Origin: Prorocentrum cordatum
Lineage: Eukaryota > Sar > Dinophyceae > Prorocentrales > Prorocentraceae
Length of the DNA stretch: 64,000 nucleotides
Direction of reading: 5' to 3'
Assembly (NCBI GenBank): GCA_963575745.1
Contig: CAUYUJ010018627.1
Location: 746,100 to 810,099 of the forward strand
This document shows positions 30,526 through 41,359 of the stretch, piece by piece (the stretch's first letter is position 1; the number at the start of each line of letters is the position of its first letter). The notes below the pieces were generated by a model, which made no database searches, was not told the origin of the DNA, and saw only the letters and a list, made by a program, of their open reading frames with translations. Both the position numbers and the translations under genes were made by a program.

Positions 30526-31803
30526 GCGATGAACGAAGGCCCAAAATCACAAGGAGCAACGATGCAGTGCACCGGCCGCTGAGAGAAGGTGGGCGAAAAA
30601 ACACGAGGCAGGAAGGCGCTTGAGGGTCGGGCCGGCGTCGGCCCGCCCTCCGAGAGGCACGAGGACGACGGCGAGCCACTCGGCATTTCGAGCAGGGGGG
30701 CGCTCACAGCAGCTTGGGGTACACCCTGCGAAATGCTTAAGAAATCATGGGTTAAGAAATTCAGAGTCTCAGAATTTGAATAAAAACCCCAAATTTCTAC
30801 TCAGTTTTCCATGGAAGCAATAAGAATAATGAAGACTCTGGCCGAAACCTTACGTTTTCTTAGGCATCGCCTAGGGTGTACCAGATTCGGAGGGGGTCCA
30901 CCGAACCCCTCCTGCTGGGGGTGGCAAGGCCCGACGGCGTGCGAGAGACGCGCTGTCCTCCGACCACATCTGCTCTGGCCCCACTGGGCCATCAGAAGAG
31001 CCCAGCATCGGATCGAGAAGTCGGATCGGCGATCGAAATGGATTGCTGAGCATCTTCTCAGGGTAGAGGGCTCAGGGTGAAATCCATGTGGGCTCTTGCA
31101 CCTCGAAAATCGATCCGTCTGGTGACTCACCTTCTGCAGATTCAAGCATCGAAAACCAATCGAAACGGCATTTCAGGTTTCACCCTTTGCCCTCCACCCA
31201 AAGAAAATGCTCGGGATTGGATCGGCGGAATCGGTAGCCGAGTCGGGAGGAGTCTAATCGGCAGAAGTCGGCAGGCTAATATGCCTCCAATAAGGAATCG
31301 GCACCCAGATCGGAATCCCGTGTCGATCGAATCGGAACCGGAATCGGAATCGAATCGAACCGGAGAAATCGAGATGAGCCCTGGCAGGCCTGGAAGGGAG
31401 AAGAACAGGACCAGCGGGAGGTTGAGCCGGAGGAGACCAACGAACGCACCGTCGCACGGGTGGCCTGGCCCTTCATCGCCGAACCGTGGCAGGGCTTGGG
31501 CACGACGCTGCCTGCAGGCGCAAGACCGGGGAGAGCCCCACGCCACTCGAGAAGCGGTTCACGAAGCAAGGAGTCCCTGGGATTCCAGCCCTCATGATGA
31601 GCCTCCAGCACGAGTGGTGACGATGCACGGCGCTAGGCATGTCTGTTCAGCGAGCTGCTGCCTAGCTCGAAGTGGATGAATTCGGAGCCCAGCCCAAGAC
31701 TCCGCTCGCACCTGCCTGCCCTGTGGCAGACCTCGAGCCCGTATCCGTGTGCCCCCCCCTCGTCCTGCTCCTCCTCCTCCTGCTCCACTCGTCGCCTTTG
31801 CAG
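30526..31803. other. No gene assigned; possible exons on either strand
   Basis: Includes GGAATC hexamers at about 31320-31365 and a conserved-looking minus frame (31611-31380, beginning MLEAHHEGWNPRDSLLREPL) that competes with a plus frame. Ends in a polypyrimidine run CTCCTCCTCCTGCTCC... and TTTGCAG at 31803, which would serve as a 3' splice site for the next entry. Confidence 0.35.
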
Positions 31804-32072
31804 AAGATGTTCGCTTCCCTTCCAGGAGGCCTGAGTTGTATCGCGTGGCTGCCCTCTCGCACCCAAGGGTGCTTGTCCGAGGCAGCGAGGACACAACAAC
31901 AGAAGCACAACTTGGCAACAGCAAGCTCCGTGGAGGGATCTGGTCAAAACGGCAGTATCGAGCGATGCCTCTTTCTACACCGAGGCCAATGACTGGAACA
32001 CACCTAATTAGCAGCTCAACGGACGGAGGCTGGCTCCTCGAAGTGAGCAGCCAGAACTGTAAACCTGTCTAG
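31804..32072 (+). CDS. Candidate terminal exon, unknown protein
   Basis: Follows a polypyrimidine tract and TTTGCAG. The frame has a balanced composition, with segments DVRFPSRRPELYRVAALSHP, GGIWSKRQYRAMPLSTPRPM and GGWLLEVSSQNCKPV, and ends in TAG at 32072. No family is recognised. A second plus frame over the same bases (MFASLPGGLSCIAWLPSRTQ) is also open, so the choice is uncertain. No upstream exon was identified with confidence. Confidence 0.3.
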
Positions 32073-32375
32073 CGCTCACACAGATCAGGTGGTTCTGTTT
32101 CCAGCACGGGGATGTCGCTGGACACCTCCCTTGAGCTGCTGTGCTGGGTCGCACTCTGTCGCACTCAAAACTCTGCGCTAGAGGGGTGCAAGGACAACAC
32201 CTATTCCAAATACGAGGCAGGTGCCAAGCCGGCACCAGGTCCATAGGGTGCTGACCTGAAAGGGGCGGTGCCTGCATCCTTGGAAAAGGTAGTCTGTCGT
32301 GACATGTGAGGGAACCTGGGGAGTCAGGAAGGGAGGGTGTGTTACAGCACCGCTGATGTATCTCGATGGTCTCCT
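32073..32375. other. Nothing recognised
   Basis: Ordinary-looking sequence without motifs, before a CTC tract. Confidence 0.4.
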
Positions 32376-32379
32376 TCCA

Positions 32380-32950
32380 TCGCCTCCTCTTCCCGGTCTC
32401 GCCTTCGCCCCCCCCCCGCCTCCTCATTCTCCTCCTGATCATCCCTCCTCTGTCTCCTCATATGTATGTATGTATATATATATATATGCATACATACATA
32501 CATTTTTATATATATATATATATATATAAATATATTGTTCGTCCACCTCCTCTGCCCCCTACGCGTCCTCCTCCTCCTCCTCCTCATCCTCCTCCGCCTC
32601 CTCCTCCTCCTCCTCGTCCGCATCCTCCTTGTCTCTCTTACAACAATCAAACGCTCCTCTCAGTATCCCTCTCCCTTCACCTCCTCCGCCTCCTCCTCTG
32701 CCCCGGATATGGCAGATGGCACCACGTTCCAGCTGGCGTTTCTCGACCTCGCCGTCGCCGAATTCTAACTCATTCTCCGCCTCCTCCTCCTCCCCGCTCC
32801 CCCCTCCATGGATTTCTGCCTTTTGATCCTCTTCATCTCCCTGGTGATCCCTCTCCCTCCTCCTCCTCCTCCTCCTCCTTCTCCTCCTCCTCCTCCTCCT
32901 CCTCCTCCTCCTCCTCCTCCTCTGCCTCCCCCCTCCATTGCCTCCCGAGG
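32380..32950. repeat. CTC tracts around an ATGT/TA palindromic microsatellite
   Basis: CTC triplets at 32380-32460, 32560-32620, 32680-32700 and 32770-32935. Inside is 32460-32535: TATGTATGTATGTATATATA...TGCATACATACATAC, then a pure (TA)n run. Between the CTC blocks 32705-32768 reads plus-strand MADGTTFQLAFLDLAVAEF then stop, and a related GGCACCAC..CCAGC.GGCGTTT word recurs at 32951. Confidence 0.85.
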
Positions 32951-33344
32951 TGGCACCACCCGCCAGCAGGCGTTTTTCCACCTCAGGTGGTTGTCATAAT
33001 GTTGCTCTCGCCTCAGCGCCGTGCACATTCGCCTAAAAAGCTTTTACAACAGTTCCACAAGGGTTATCATGGGTAACATCACAAAAGCTATGTCCTGGCA
33101 CGATGTCTGACTGGCAGGGCGCAGCAGTTACGTGGACTTGTGGTGTTGAAGTCCCAAAATGGTGTGAAGGCACGACTCGGGATCGTCAATACGCAACAGT
33201 AGCGGTGATTCGTGGCGTTGAATGCCCAGGGATGGCGTTCTGGCACAATTTAAGATTTTCGAACGGGTGTCTTCCAGCGGTGTCTTCCAGCGGAGTCAGG
33301 GTTTATGGCAACATCATTGATGAGTCTTGGGTTTGCAGCGGTCC
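32951..33344. other. Nothing recognised
   Basis: Moderate-GC sequence with a doubled GTCTTCCAGCG word near 33268. No coding evidence. Confidence 0.4.
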
Positions 33345-33482
33345 TTCTCCCTCCTCCTCCTCCTCCTCCTCCTCCTCCTCCTCCTCCTCCTCCTCCCCAT
33401 CCTCCTCTTCCACCCCCTCCTCCGCCTGCACTCCCCCCCCTCCGCTTCCTTCGCCTCCTCCCCCATCGCCCCTCCCCCTCCC
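33345..33482. repeat. CTC polypyrimidine tract
   Basis: Begins with about 16 uninterrupted CTC triplets. Confidence 0.95.
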
Positions 33483-33597
33483 GCAGGGGGCGCGGCGGCT
33501 CCTCGGGTTCAGCTCCCTGGACCGCGACGCGCAGGACTCGGTCAGGCGGCACCACGGCCGGCCGCTCCTCGCCCGGGGGGGGCCTCCCCCGGGGGCG

Positions 33598-33772
33598 GGT
33601 CCTGCACCGAAGCCCGGGGCAAGGCGACCCTGGCCCTGCAGGATCCTGCAAGGATCTGGCGCTCGGGCTGACCCCCGTCTGCATCGACCCCCCGTCTCTC
33701 GAGCCCTGACCTCATGAAACCATGACCAGGACGGGCGCCGATAAGACCCCACGACATCCTGGTCATGGTCCC
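33598..33772. repeat. Dispersed repeat, family K, copy 1, plus 12-bp inverted repeat
   Basis: 33598-33715 matches 35084-35200 (TCCTGCACC.AAGCCC, GGCCCTGCAGGATCCTGCAA, GCGCTC, GACCCCCGTCT). Just after it, CCATGACCAGGA (33720-33731) and TCCTGGTCATGG (33757-33768) form a perfect 12-bp inverted repeat. Confidence 0.75.
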
Positions 33773-34446
33773 CATGATGATTGCCTGGATCTCACCGCCC
33801 CTTCAACGCGCCTCCGACAGAGCGCCCGCGGCTGCTCTAGGGCCCGCCTGGGGAGCAGCCGGGCACGCATCCCCGCCGCGAGGCGGCTGGGCACCTGCTG
33901 CCAAGACCAGGAGGAGCAGAGGAACGACACCAGCACAAGCGTTCGGAGGCTGTGGAGCTGTGGAGCTGTGCATAAGCGACAACGAACGTCGCATCCCCGA
34001 AGGGAGCACTTAGGCGAATAAGTGCGACGGAACGGGACAAGGGCAAGTCGCCTGGCCCACTCGCGGCCGCCTTCCTTGAGGCGGTGTGCCGCTCCGGTGG
34101 TGCTGCGAGGAGGCGACTTTTGAGCTTCCGGATGCTCCTATCCTCGCCTCTGGAGCGACACAGGTCCTGATACCGCGGACCCCGCTGCGCCGACCCTGAT
34201 CCTGCGGGCCGGCTACGCAGACCCAGGAGGGCAAACAAGTGCCACACCTGACATGAAAAAGAACGTGATGAGAGGGAGTCGAACCCTTCACCACGGAAAG
34301 CAACGGCCGCCTTCTTGTCTCCGCCGACTTGGGCCAGAACCCTGACAGTGTGCCCTCCGCTTAAGGTAGCGCCGGTGCCAGGATACGACACCGTGCCCCT
34401 GCGGAGGGCACAAGCGTTCGGAGGCTCAGGGACGTTCAACTCAAGG
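33773..34446. other. No gene recognised; tRNA-like T-arm rejected
   Basis: CACAAGCGTTCGGAGGCT occurs at about 33937 and 34409. A minus-strand GGGTTCGACTCCC near 34245 resembles a tRNA T-arm, but no cloverleaf can be built. Confidence 0.4.
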
Positions 34447-34665
34447 AGTTCGGTGGCAACTCATGGAAGCCTCCCGTACCATCTTGTCGGCTCTGGCGAA
34501 TGGACGCTACCCGACGCTAAATCGACGCTGATCAACGCCGATTCGACGCTGAGTCGACGCTAGCCGACGCTGCATCGGCACTATCTCATCGACTCCCACA
34601 CGCTAATAGACGCGAAAGACGGAATTAAGAGGGTAGACCAGGCTCCTATGAAGTGCTACCATAAA
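34447..34665. repeat. Dispersed repeat, family G (GACGC-rich), copy 2
   Basis: Homologue of 24645-24870. The GACGCT block here is longer, TCGACGCTGATCAACGCCGA and further units. Confidence 0.75.
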
Positions 34666-35055
34666 AGATATGCTAGTATAACACAAACCCGATGTTATAA
34701 ACCAGGGCAGTTCCAGCCAGAAATGTTCTGAGAACACTGCGTGCAGACCACCCGAGGTTCTTAGAGAACTCTCTGGTGGGCCTATATAGGCGAGCCAGGA
34801 CGCTTTGCCAGCGCTTGAGCTCAACTCAAGAAAGGGGGCGTCCAGGAGGGGGTGGGGGCCGCAGCGGGGCCCAGCGTCCTGCACAGAAGCGCGAACCGCG
34901 TGCGTGTTTGCGTGGCGTCGCTGCCAAGCCAGGCACACCGACGCGGCAGAGGCAGCCGAACACCGCCCAGGAGGAGCCGCCTAGGCAACCGAAGCAGCCA
35001 AGTCGGGGATCTCCTGACCCGGGTCAGTCCAGACCCGGGTCAGCCGGGCCTTTTG
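34666..35055. other. No gene recognised
   Basis: Contains a pair GACCCGGGTCAG / GACCCGGGTCAGCCGGGCC near 35017-35048 (each a palindrome CTGACCCGGGTCAG). No supported coding region. Confidence 0.4.
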
Positions 35056-35200
35056 GGATCCTCCAGGATCCTGCAGGGCCCTGCAGGATCCTGCACCCAA
35101 GCCCAGGTCCATGCGACCATGGCCCTGCAGGATCCTGCAAGATCGGGCGCTCTGACTGACACCGTTTGCATTGACCCCCGTCTCAAGGCTCCCGACACGG
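35056..35200. repeat. 28-bp perfect palindrome and family K, copy 2
   Basis: The palindrome is AGGATCCTGCAGGG plus its reverse complement CCCTGCAGGATCCT, overlapping to one perfect block near 35065-35092. Family K sequence follows to about 35200. Confidence 0.8.
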
Positions 35201-35498
35201 TCTCACTCACCCAGCCTGGCGAGGAGCACTGGGTTCATCCATGAGGCACCTGACAACACCCACGCGCACGCACATACACACATACACGCAGCATCACACG
35301 CATGACGCGCAAGAGAGGGTAGCCACTAGGAGGTTACAAGGGGCCCATACAGATTTCGGCGTCGCGGCCACGCCCGCGGCGGCCAGGCGTAGACGGTCGA
35401 GGCGAGCGTGCGCGCGACTGGGCTAGCTCTCACACGCACACACACACACACACACACGCAGAGCTTTTACACGCACACACCAGCAGAAGCACGCGTAC
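35201..35498. other. Nothing recognised; CA dinucleotides
   Basis: ACACAC-type simple repeats at 35265-35300 and 35432-35485. On the minus strand a GTACGCG donor-like site at 35498 would follow the candidate exon 35499-35653. Confidence 0.4.
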
Positions 35499-35653
35499 TT
35501 TGAGCGCTCGCGGGCCGGGCCATGCCTCTGGCCGAGTGGAACGTCCGCGGGCGCACGCGTGCCGGCTGGGCAGGACAGAAGCAGAACTCGCACGATCATG
35601 ACAGCAGCGGCCCAAGCTGGCCAGGTTCAGGACGACGGGGGGGCCCAGCAAGA
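35499..35653 (-). CDS. Candidate internal exon directly downstream of an introner-like element
   Basis: On the minus strand the family I element ends CCCCTTCAG at 35654, and an open frame follows: LLGPPVVLNLASLGRCC, then SRHACARGRSTRPEAWPG and PRALK before GTACGC at 35498. The boundaries fit an AG/GT exon of 155 bases. No family is recognised and one alternative frame stays open for only 18 codons. Support is mainly the splice-site geometry. Confidence 0.3.
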
Positions 35654-35820
35654 CTGAAGGGGCCCTGGGACACGCAAATAAATAGGCACAAATACCAGGA
35701 TCCCCCATCTGTTCCCGTATGTTCTGGGTTCCTGCCTTCCCCCCCACTTCCCATATCTTCCCACATCCTCCTGGACGTCGACGATGCAGTGTGTCCGTGT
35801 GCTGCTTTCCCTCCTGCAAG
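35654..35820 (-). repeat. Family I introner-like element, copy 1
   Basis: Minus-strand 3' end TGTCCCAGGGCCCCTTCAG. The plus strand reads CTGAAGGGGCCCTGGGACAC, then GCAAATAAAT and a T/C/A-rich middle (CTTCCCATATCTTCCC), ending near GTGTGTCCGTGTG. A ~63-bp part (CGTCGACGATGCA.TGTGTCC) is duplicated to 35880. Confidence 0.75.
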
Positions 35821-36133
35821 ACGAGCTGCAAGGGGGGACGTCGACGATGCATTGTGTCCGTGTGTTGCTCTCCCTCCTTGCAAGCCAATCTCCATTCCCA
35901 TTCTGCCCGTGCCCATTTCCGGCGGCGAGCGAGGGGGGGAGATGAGAAGGAGAAGGCGGCGGGACCTCTCAGAGGCCCTCGCGCCTTCTCAGAAGTCTTC
36001 GGTGCCCTCAGGAGCGGCTTAGAACACTTCTCAGAAGGTCTGGGAACTTCCAAGCCTTCTGGGAAGGCCACCCTTTCTCACTTCCCGCCTGGGCTCTCCG
36101 CCGACATGTCGGTGAAACCGATTCTCCGTGGTG

Positions 36134-36320
36134 ATTACATAAGATAACAAAAGAAACTTGTTGGAGCTCCGCGCGGGTTTCTTGGATCGGCGCTGGGACC
36201 CCCCCCCTAGCGCGCGGAGCGCGCCAGGGGCGACGCCCGAAGCGCCGCCAGGGGGGGCCGATCGAAGAAATCCGCGCGGAACTTAGAGAAATTGTGGCTA
36301 TGCCGTGTTGTCTTCTTCGA
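36134..36320. repeat. Palindromic dispersed element, family B, copy 5
   Basis: Arms GCTCCGCGCGGGTTTCTTGG and GAAGAAATCCGCGCGGAAC around TCGGCGCTGGGACCCCCC, and the core GCGCGCGGAGCGCGCCAGGG GCGACGCCCGAAGCGCCGCC. Outer arm words ACATAAGATAACA and TGGCTATGCCGTGTTGTC fit the family. Confidence 0.8.
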
Positions 36321-36589
36321 TTCATGGTCATTGGCGGCGGTTCGCGACATCCGGCCGCTCCGAGCATTGCCGGACACGAAGCTGTCCCAGAAGACGTAGT
36401 AGTTGCAAGACCTCGCCCGCCGGCGAGGGACGAGGACCAGCAGGGGAGACCCCAGCGTCGTGCAGGAGGGGGCCCTCCTCCATCCTATCCTCCCTCCCCA
36501 TCTCCTCCCCACCTGGGCGGTCGGAAGCCCAAACATGCCAGAGCCTTCAAACCCATCATACCAACCAAACAACATCAATCGGGGGGGCC

Positions 36590-37045
36590 TTCTCGGGCTC
36601 TCCTGGAGGGCTTCTTGGAGATTTCGTGGGCCGTCCTGGGGGCCTTCTATCTTGAGGCCTTCCTGGGGGCCTCATGGCTTCCAGGACGGCTTTCAAGGCA
36701 GCCAAGATAGCACCAAGATGACCCAAGACGGCCCAAGAGGCTCTCAAGGCAGCCACGAGGCAGATCAAGAAACCCTAGGACGGCCCAAGAGGGCTCCAAG
36801 CGGTCCTCCTGGAGAGCCCGAGGAAGCAAAAACTATCGATTCGCCTTGAATGCTTGAAGGGCTTTCAGGTTCTGCCCTGTTCGAGGTTCCGACCGCTCAA
36901 GACGGCCTAGGAAGCCTCCGGGAAGCCTCCAATTTAGCTCCAAGACAGCCCCCAAGAGATCCCATAAGGCTCCCAAGAGGCCCCAGAGACGCTTCCAAGA
37001 ATCTCCCAGGAAGCCTCCAGGAGGCCCCACGATAGCCCCAAAAAG
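36590..37045. repeat. CCCAAGANGGC-type degenerate minisatellite, both orientations
   Basis: 36590-36690 has the reverse-strand form (GGGGGCCTTCTTGG-like); 36690-37045 has CCAAGACGGCCCAAGAGGC forms. The change of orientation makes a large imperfect inverted repeat. Confidence 0.7.
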
Positions 37046-37190
37046 TCCTACTCCTCCTCTCTATCTCTTTCTCTATCCTTCTCCTCCTCCTCCTCTTCCT
37101 CCTCCTCCTCATTCTAATGTTCCTCCTCCTCATTTTCCTCCTCCTCATTTTCCTCCTCCTCGTCCTCCTTCTCCTCCTCCTACCGCGCGG
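37046..37190. repeat. CTC polypyrimidine tract
   Basis: CTC/CTT triplets with CCTCCTCATTTT repeated three times near 37120-37160. Confidence 0.85.
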
Positions 37191-38406
37191 AAGAATACGA
37201 GGTCGGGATCACGAGCCGCCCAAATGCAGACCACTCGTCGGCGTTGAGCTTTCGTACGTTCAGACACCTTCCTGCTGCGCTGTTGCACAAGCGCGGTGGC
37301 GGGGGTTGCCGCCGGCAGCTGGATAAAAGCAGATCGGACGACGCACGTGATATGATGAGGTCGGAGGGCGGTTGCCATACAGTGCATGTGACCCTTTCCC
37401 TGGTCCCTCCGACAACGCCAAAACAAGGTCCGTCGATTCCCAAACTAAGAGAGCGCCTGCTATACATTAGGATAACCATGGGAAGCCAGTGAAAAACATC
37501 CTTCAACGAAGGCTTGTGCAGCAAATCCACGTCGCGATGACGTCGCCATTGCTTTACGACGCCGCGTGGATCCTTGAGCGTTGACGGTTGCCGGAATTCT
37601 CAGTGCAGGAGATCGTCCCAAGCAGGCCGAATGCAGGCAGGTGGTCGAGTTCAGCCTCCAATGCCTGTGCCAGCGCCACCGCCAGAGTCCGCACAAGCCC
37701 TGCCTTGCACAACGGCCTCTGGTGGAAGCCGCTCCTGGACGCACGAACCTCTGCGACGGGGAAGGCGAGCGGAGGGCCGGCTCAGGGGGCGATGCATCGA
37801 CCTGGGAGCGGCGACGCGTCGCCACCAGGTGGGCAATGGGCTCCCGATAGCAAATCCGCAGGGTCCTGGAGGGTGGTCCTGTCGGGCCCGTGACGGCGAT
37901 CAGTGGGCGACGAGGGGTCGATGTGTCACCCCCTCACCGATACTTCCCGAAGGTCGCCCTGAGTCGTCGGATGATATTTTTCGAACGAACCTCGGCCGGG
38001 CAAGAGTCAGCAAACGGAACGCTGGTTCAATGAACCATGTATGTGGAAGCAACCCGATAGCCAAATGCCACCAGTCAATCGAATAAATAATTAAGAACAA
38101 CCCAGCAGGGTCTCTAATCAACCTCCGGGCAATCATGGGCAAATAATTATTTGTTTCCGCGGGTTTATTGAAGGATTGGGACCCCAACAACAATTTTTAA
38201 AAAATGATCCCGCCGCGGCGGCCACCCTGCAGGCCTCCGCTAGAAATCATTTTGTTTGGAGCACTCGAGCCAAAGAGCCGACAGCGACACGCCTGTCATC
38301 ATCAGACTCTTGGCCCACTGGCTTACTGTTTACTGCCTCTTCGTGGTCAGGCCATTCAGCGTCCTTTGTCTTATTATTGCCTCCGTCCGCGGCCAGCCTG
38401 ACGCCC
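37191..38406. other. No gene assigned; possible continuation of the 38.4-kb gene
   Basis: No motif-bearing frame between 37191 and 38240. On the minus strand 38530-38250 stays open in a second frame (RDSEQEKTQTWFAARNAE, LAADGGNNKTKDAEWPDHEE), with a protein-like composition. It could continue the neighbouring gene after a frameshift or splice near 38520. Confidence 0.4.
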
Positions 38407-39465
38407 CTATCCTTGGAGACCCAGCGAGACCAGCCAGGAGTAGACCAGTGGCTTCTCGCCCTGGTAGCTTCTGCGTTCCTGGCAGCAAACCAAGTCTGCG
38501 TCTTCTCTTGCTCGCTGTCTCGCAAGTAGTGCTTTGAGCGCCCTCGCGGTGTAGCCAGTCTCTGCAGCCAGGCGTCTCCAGAACGCCTCTGTCCTTTCTC
38601 CTGCGTGCTCCTGGACCAGCTCGTCTGCCCGCCTCCTGAGGTCGAGCTTCCTGGAAGGAGTGGGTGCTTGCAGGTTCGCGACGCCACTAGCCTGCCTGGC
38701 CTCGACGATCTCCCTCGCCAAGTCCTTGCCCGCCACGCCAGGAGGAACCCCGGCGCTGCCTGGTGGTCTCCCTCTCCACGGGAGCAGTTCCGCCAGCGAG
38801 TCCTCGATGACCGCTCCTGCCTCGCCCAGCGGCAAAGCGCCAGCCGGGCTCGCGTCGCAGTCAGTCAGCGGCGCGCCACCGTCAGCCAGTGGCGTGTTGC
38901 AGTCAGCCAGTGGCGGAAGGGTCGGCGGCGATTGGTCGCAGCAAGACGCTGCTGCCTGCGCCGTGCGCTCGCTTTCCTGCGCCGCCCTGACTCGCCTCTC
39001 GGCCGCCTGCAGGGAGAGAGCCGCTCGCTTCTGCGCCCTCGTTCGCTCCAGTTCCAGGGCTGACTTCGGCTTCGGCCCTCGCGCGCCGCCTGCGCGCAGA
39101 AAGGGCAGGCAGCTCGGCGGGGGCGGCGCAGCCCCAGGGAAGAAGGCAGCCAACCCTTGCTGCCTGAAGCCGCCTCCCCTGCCCAGCGGACGTCTAAGTT
39201 GTTGCTGCGCTTGCTGAAGCTCTGCTTCGGCTGCCTGGGCTGCGCTGGCAGCAGCCGCCGCCGAGGGAGGCGGGCTGCTGGCGGGCAAGGGGGGCGGGCG
39301 CCCCCCCTCAAATTGCGCAACGGCGCGCGCGGAAGACAATTCTGGCGGAGAAAAGCAAAACAGGCGGCCGTCCGCAAGGACGACCGGCGGCCGTCCGCAA
39401 GGACGAGGGTGATCAAGCGCCTCTTCGACAACCCCTTCCCTAATTAACCCGTCCCCCCTCCGCAA
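38407..39465 (-). CDS. Hypothetical protein with possible C-terminal helix-turn-helix segment
   Basis: A 352-codon frame opening at 39465. Residues about 60-130 are low-complexity Pro/Ala/Gln, followed by charged coiled-coil-like sequence (LELERTRAQKRAALSLQAAE, then RRVRAAQESERTAQ). The region 160-200 is Pro/Asp/Cys-rich. The C-terminus is the best-ordered part: RKLDLRRRADELVQEHAGER, TEAFWRRLAAETGYTARALK, ALLARQRARE, a helix-turn-helix-like pattern. No known family is recognised. The first 30 codons overlap a 24-base tandem repeat (GGCCGTCCGCAAGGACGA twice near 39365-39410), so the true start may be further in. It is not obviously a transposon gene, but a DNA-binding accessory protein of a mobile element is possible. 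Confidence 0.45.
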   Translation of the reverse strand: MRRGDGLIREGVVEEALDHPRPCGRPPVVLADGRLFCFSPPELSSARAVAQFEGGRPPPLPASSPPPSAAAAASAAQAAEAELQQAQQQLRRPLGRGGGFRQQGLAAFFPGAAPPPPSCLPFLRAGGARGPKPKSALELERTRAQKRAALSLQAAERRVRAAQESERTAQAAASCCDQSPPTLPPLADCNTPLADGGAPLTDCDASPAGALPLGEAGAVIEDSLAELLPWRGRPPGSAGVPPGVAGKDLAREIVEARQASGVANLQAPTPSRKLDLRRRADELVQEHAGERTEAFWRRLAAETGYTARALKALLARQRAREDADLVCCQERRSYQGEKPLVYSWLVSLGLQG

Positions 39466-39950
39466 TCCTCCCCCCGCGGCCGCGGGTGATCAAGCGAGCG
39501 AAGGGGAAAGAATAGAAAATCAGTTCCCCCAAAGGGGCACAAGCACAAACGACAGGGGGCGGACGATTAGAAAAACAGTTTCCTGCGGCTGAATTCTTTT
39601 AGTCCGCCCCACTCAATCATTTTGGGGGGTCCGGGGGGGGGCGATGTTTTTAATCGTTTCCCTGCATGAAAACCACCTTAGACAACCACATAACGTTGCC
39701 CCTGGCTGAACCATCCCGCACTAATCGGATGCTCATTCTGGGGACCTTTCTGAAGACAATCGCTCCGCTCGTGCGTCGAAGCTGCGTCGGACGTCCGTCG
39801 ATTTGGGTTGATCTTGAATCGAACCTGAGTCGAATCGGAGTCGGATCTGGGTCGACCTTGAGCCGAACTTTCATGGAACTGCGGGCAGACTAGAGTCGAT
39901 CAGATCCTGTAGGTGGGCCCTAGGAAGGTCCCCCCAAACGAGCATCTAAG
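39466..39950. other. No gene recognised
   Basis: A homologous pair of ~40-base blocks near 39490-39540 and 39545-39600 (GAAAAACAGTT / GAAAATCAGTT). 39740-39870 contains TCGAA/GTCGGA words like the 29.3-kb repeat. No coding evidence. Confidence 0.4.
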
Positions 39951-40075
39951 CCGAGGAGGGGGACGGGGAGGGGGATGGGGAGGGGGAGGGGGAGGGGAAG
40001 GAGGAGGAGGAGGAGGAGGAGGAGGAGGAGGAGGAGGAGGAGGAGGAGCAGGAGGAGGAGGAGGCGGAGTGTCGC
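39951..40075. repeat. GGAGGA polypurine tract
   Basis: GGGGAGGGGGA then about 14 GGA triplets on the plus strand. A second GAG tract lies at 40258-40325. Confidence 0.95.
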
Positions 40076-40601
40076 CAGTCTTTTTTGAGGCGGTGTGTCC
40101 TGTCGCAAGTGCCCACATGGACTGTCGCCCTCAACGTGGGCACTTCGAAAACCTCCTGGCCCGGATGGACACACCCCTCGCGTGGGCGCTGGACAGACCT
40201 CCTCACACGCCTAGCCCAGGTGGCCACTCGCCCTGAAAGCTGGTCGAGTGCCAGGGCTATGGAGGAGGAGGAGCACGAGGAGGAGGAGGAGGAGGAGGAG
40301 GAGGAGGAGGAGGATAAGGAGGAGAGGAGGACACCAACGTTGCCGCTGAACTTCCTTCCCTCCGAGAGGCGGGGCGGCGGCGGACTCGCGGTGTGAGCAC
40401 ATCAGCTGGCACTGCCCCCGCGAGGTCACGGGGCCTCGCCACCCAGGGGGCTCCAGCGGTGCCGGGGCCGCGATCGGGCAGGATCGAGGAAGATCGAGGA
40501 TCGAGGAGGGTCGAAGATCCATGAAAGGCAAACCTTGAGATCTGGGCGCTGCAACTTTTTCACAGCGGGCGCTTGCGCCCAATTTCAGGCCCCGGGACCA
40601 T
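40076..40601. other. No gene recognised; GAG tract at 40258-40325
   Basis: GTGGGCACTT and its reverse complement AAGTGCCCAC (near 40136 and 40106) form an inverted pair. No coding region is supported. Confidence 0.45.
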
Positions 40602-40715
40602 CACAGATCAATCCGGCTCAGAAAATACAGCAGGAAGATTGGATCTAGGGCTCCGGTTGTGTTTGATCAACATGTTGCATTGTTTTCACGACGTCGGATC
40701 CCAGCGAGGATCGAG
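40602..40715. repeat. Dispersed repeat, family F, copy 2
   Basis: Homologue of 23222-23335 (AGATCAATCCGGCTCAGAAA...CACGACGTCGGATCCCAGCG). Confidence 0.65.
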
Positions 40716-41359
40716 GCATCTCCACGAGGGGGACTCGGGGAAGGATCGAGGAGGATCGACGACTGAGGAACAATGGTGATTGATATGGTCCCAGAAACGG
40801 CAAGTCAATGTTCTTGCCGTTTTCAAAAAAATGTCTCGAAACGTGAGGACGGTGAAAAACTACATGATGACCCAGAAACACGGAAAAGAAAACAACTCCG
40901 GGATCGGAGCCAGAACTAGGATCGGAAAACAATCAGAAAACACTGCGACAGCACGATGACAAACACGGCGCTGGAACTGGTAAATCTGGGGGCCCGTTGG
41001 GGGGCGAGGGAAAGAGAGAGGGGCTATTGTCCCGTCCTTGCCCTGACCTAGTTGTGTCTTCATTAACCATGTAAAAAAACGCGCGGTCTAATAATGACAA
41101 GTGTTTGAGCGGACTAAGGTCGCGGGAGACAGGTCTCTCGCCATGCCGCGAAGCAGAGCATGCAACAAGAGCTGAAGCACGGCAGCTCCGTAGCTGCCGC
41201 AACTGTGGGGGAAGAATCCGCCACCGTGCCCCTGGCACGTTGAGGCGTGGAAGAATGCCAAGGTCTGTCTGACATAATGTTTGGAACTCTAAGAAGGGGC
41301 TCCCCCCCGCCGTCTACTCGCGGACTGTTGAATGCATCGCTCCTCCTTTCCGAAGCCAC
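40716..41359. other. No gene recognised
   Basis: 41205-41270 matches 22160-22220 (GTTGAGGCGTGGAAGAATGC). Otherwise unremarkable. Confidence 0.4.

Noticed and set aside
34240-34330. tRNA-like T-arm GGGTTCGACTCCC with an A-box-like word upstream (minus strand)
   Set aside because: The acceptor strands do not pair and no anticodon arm can be drawn.
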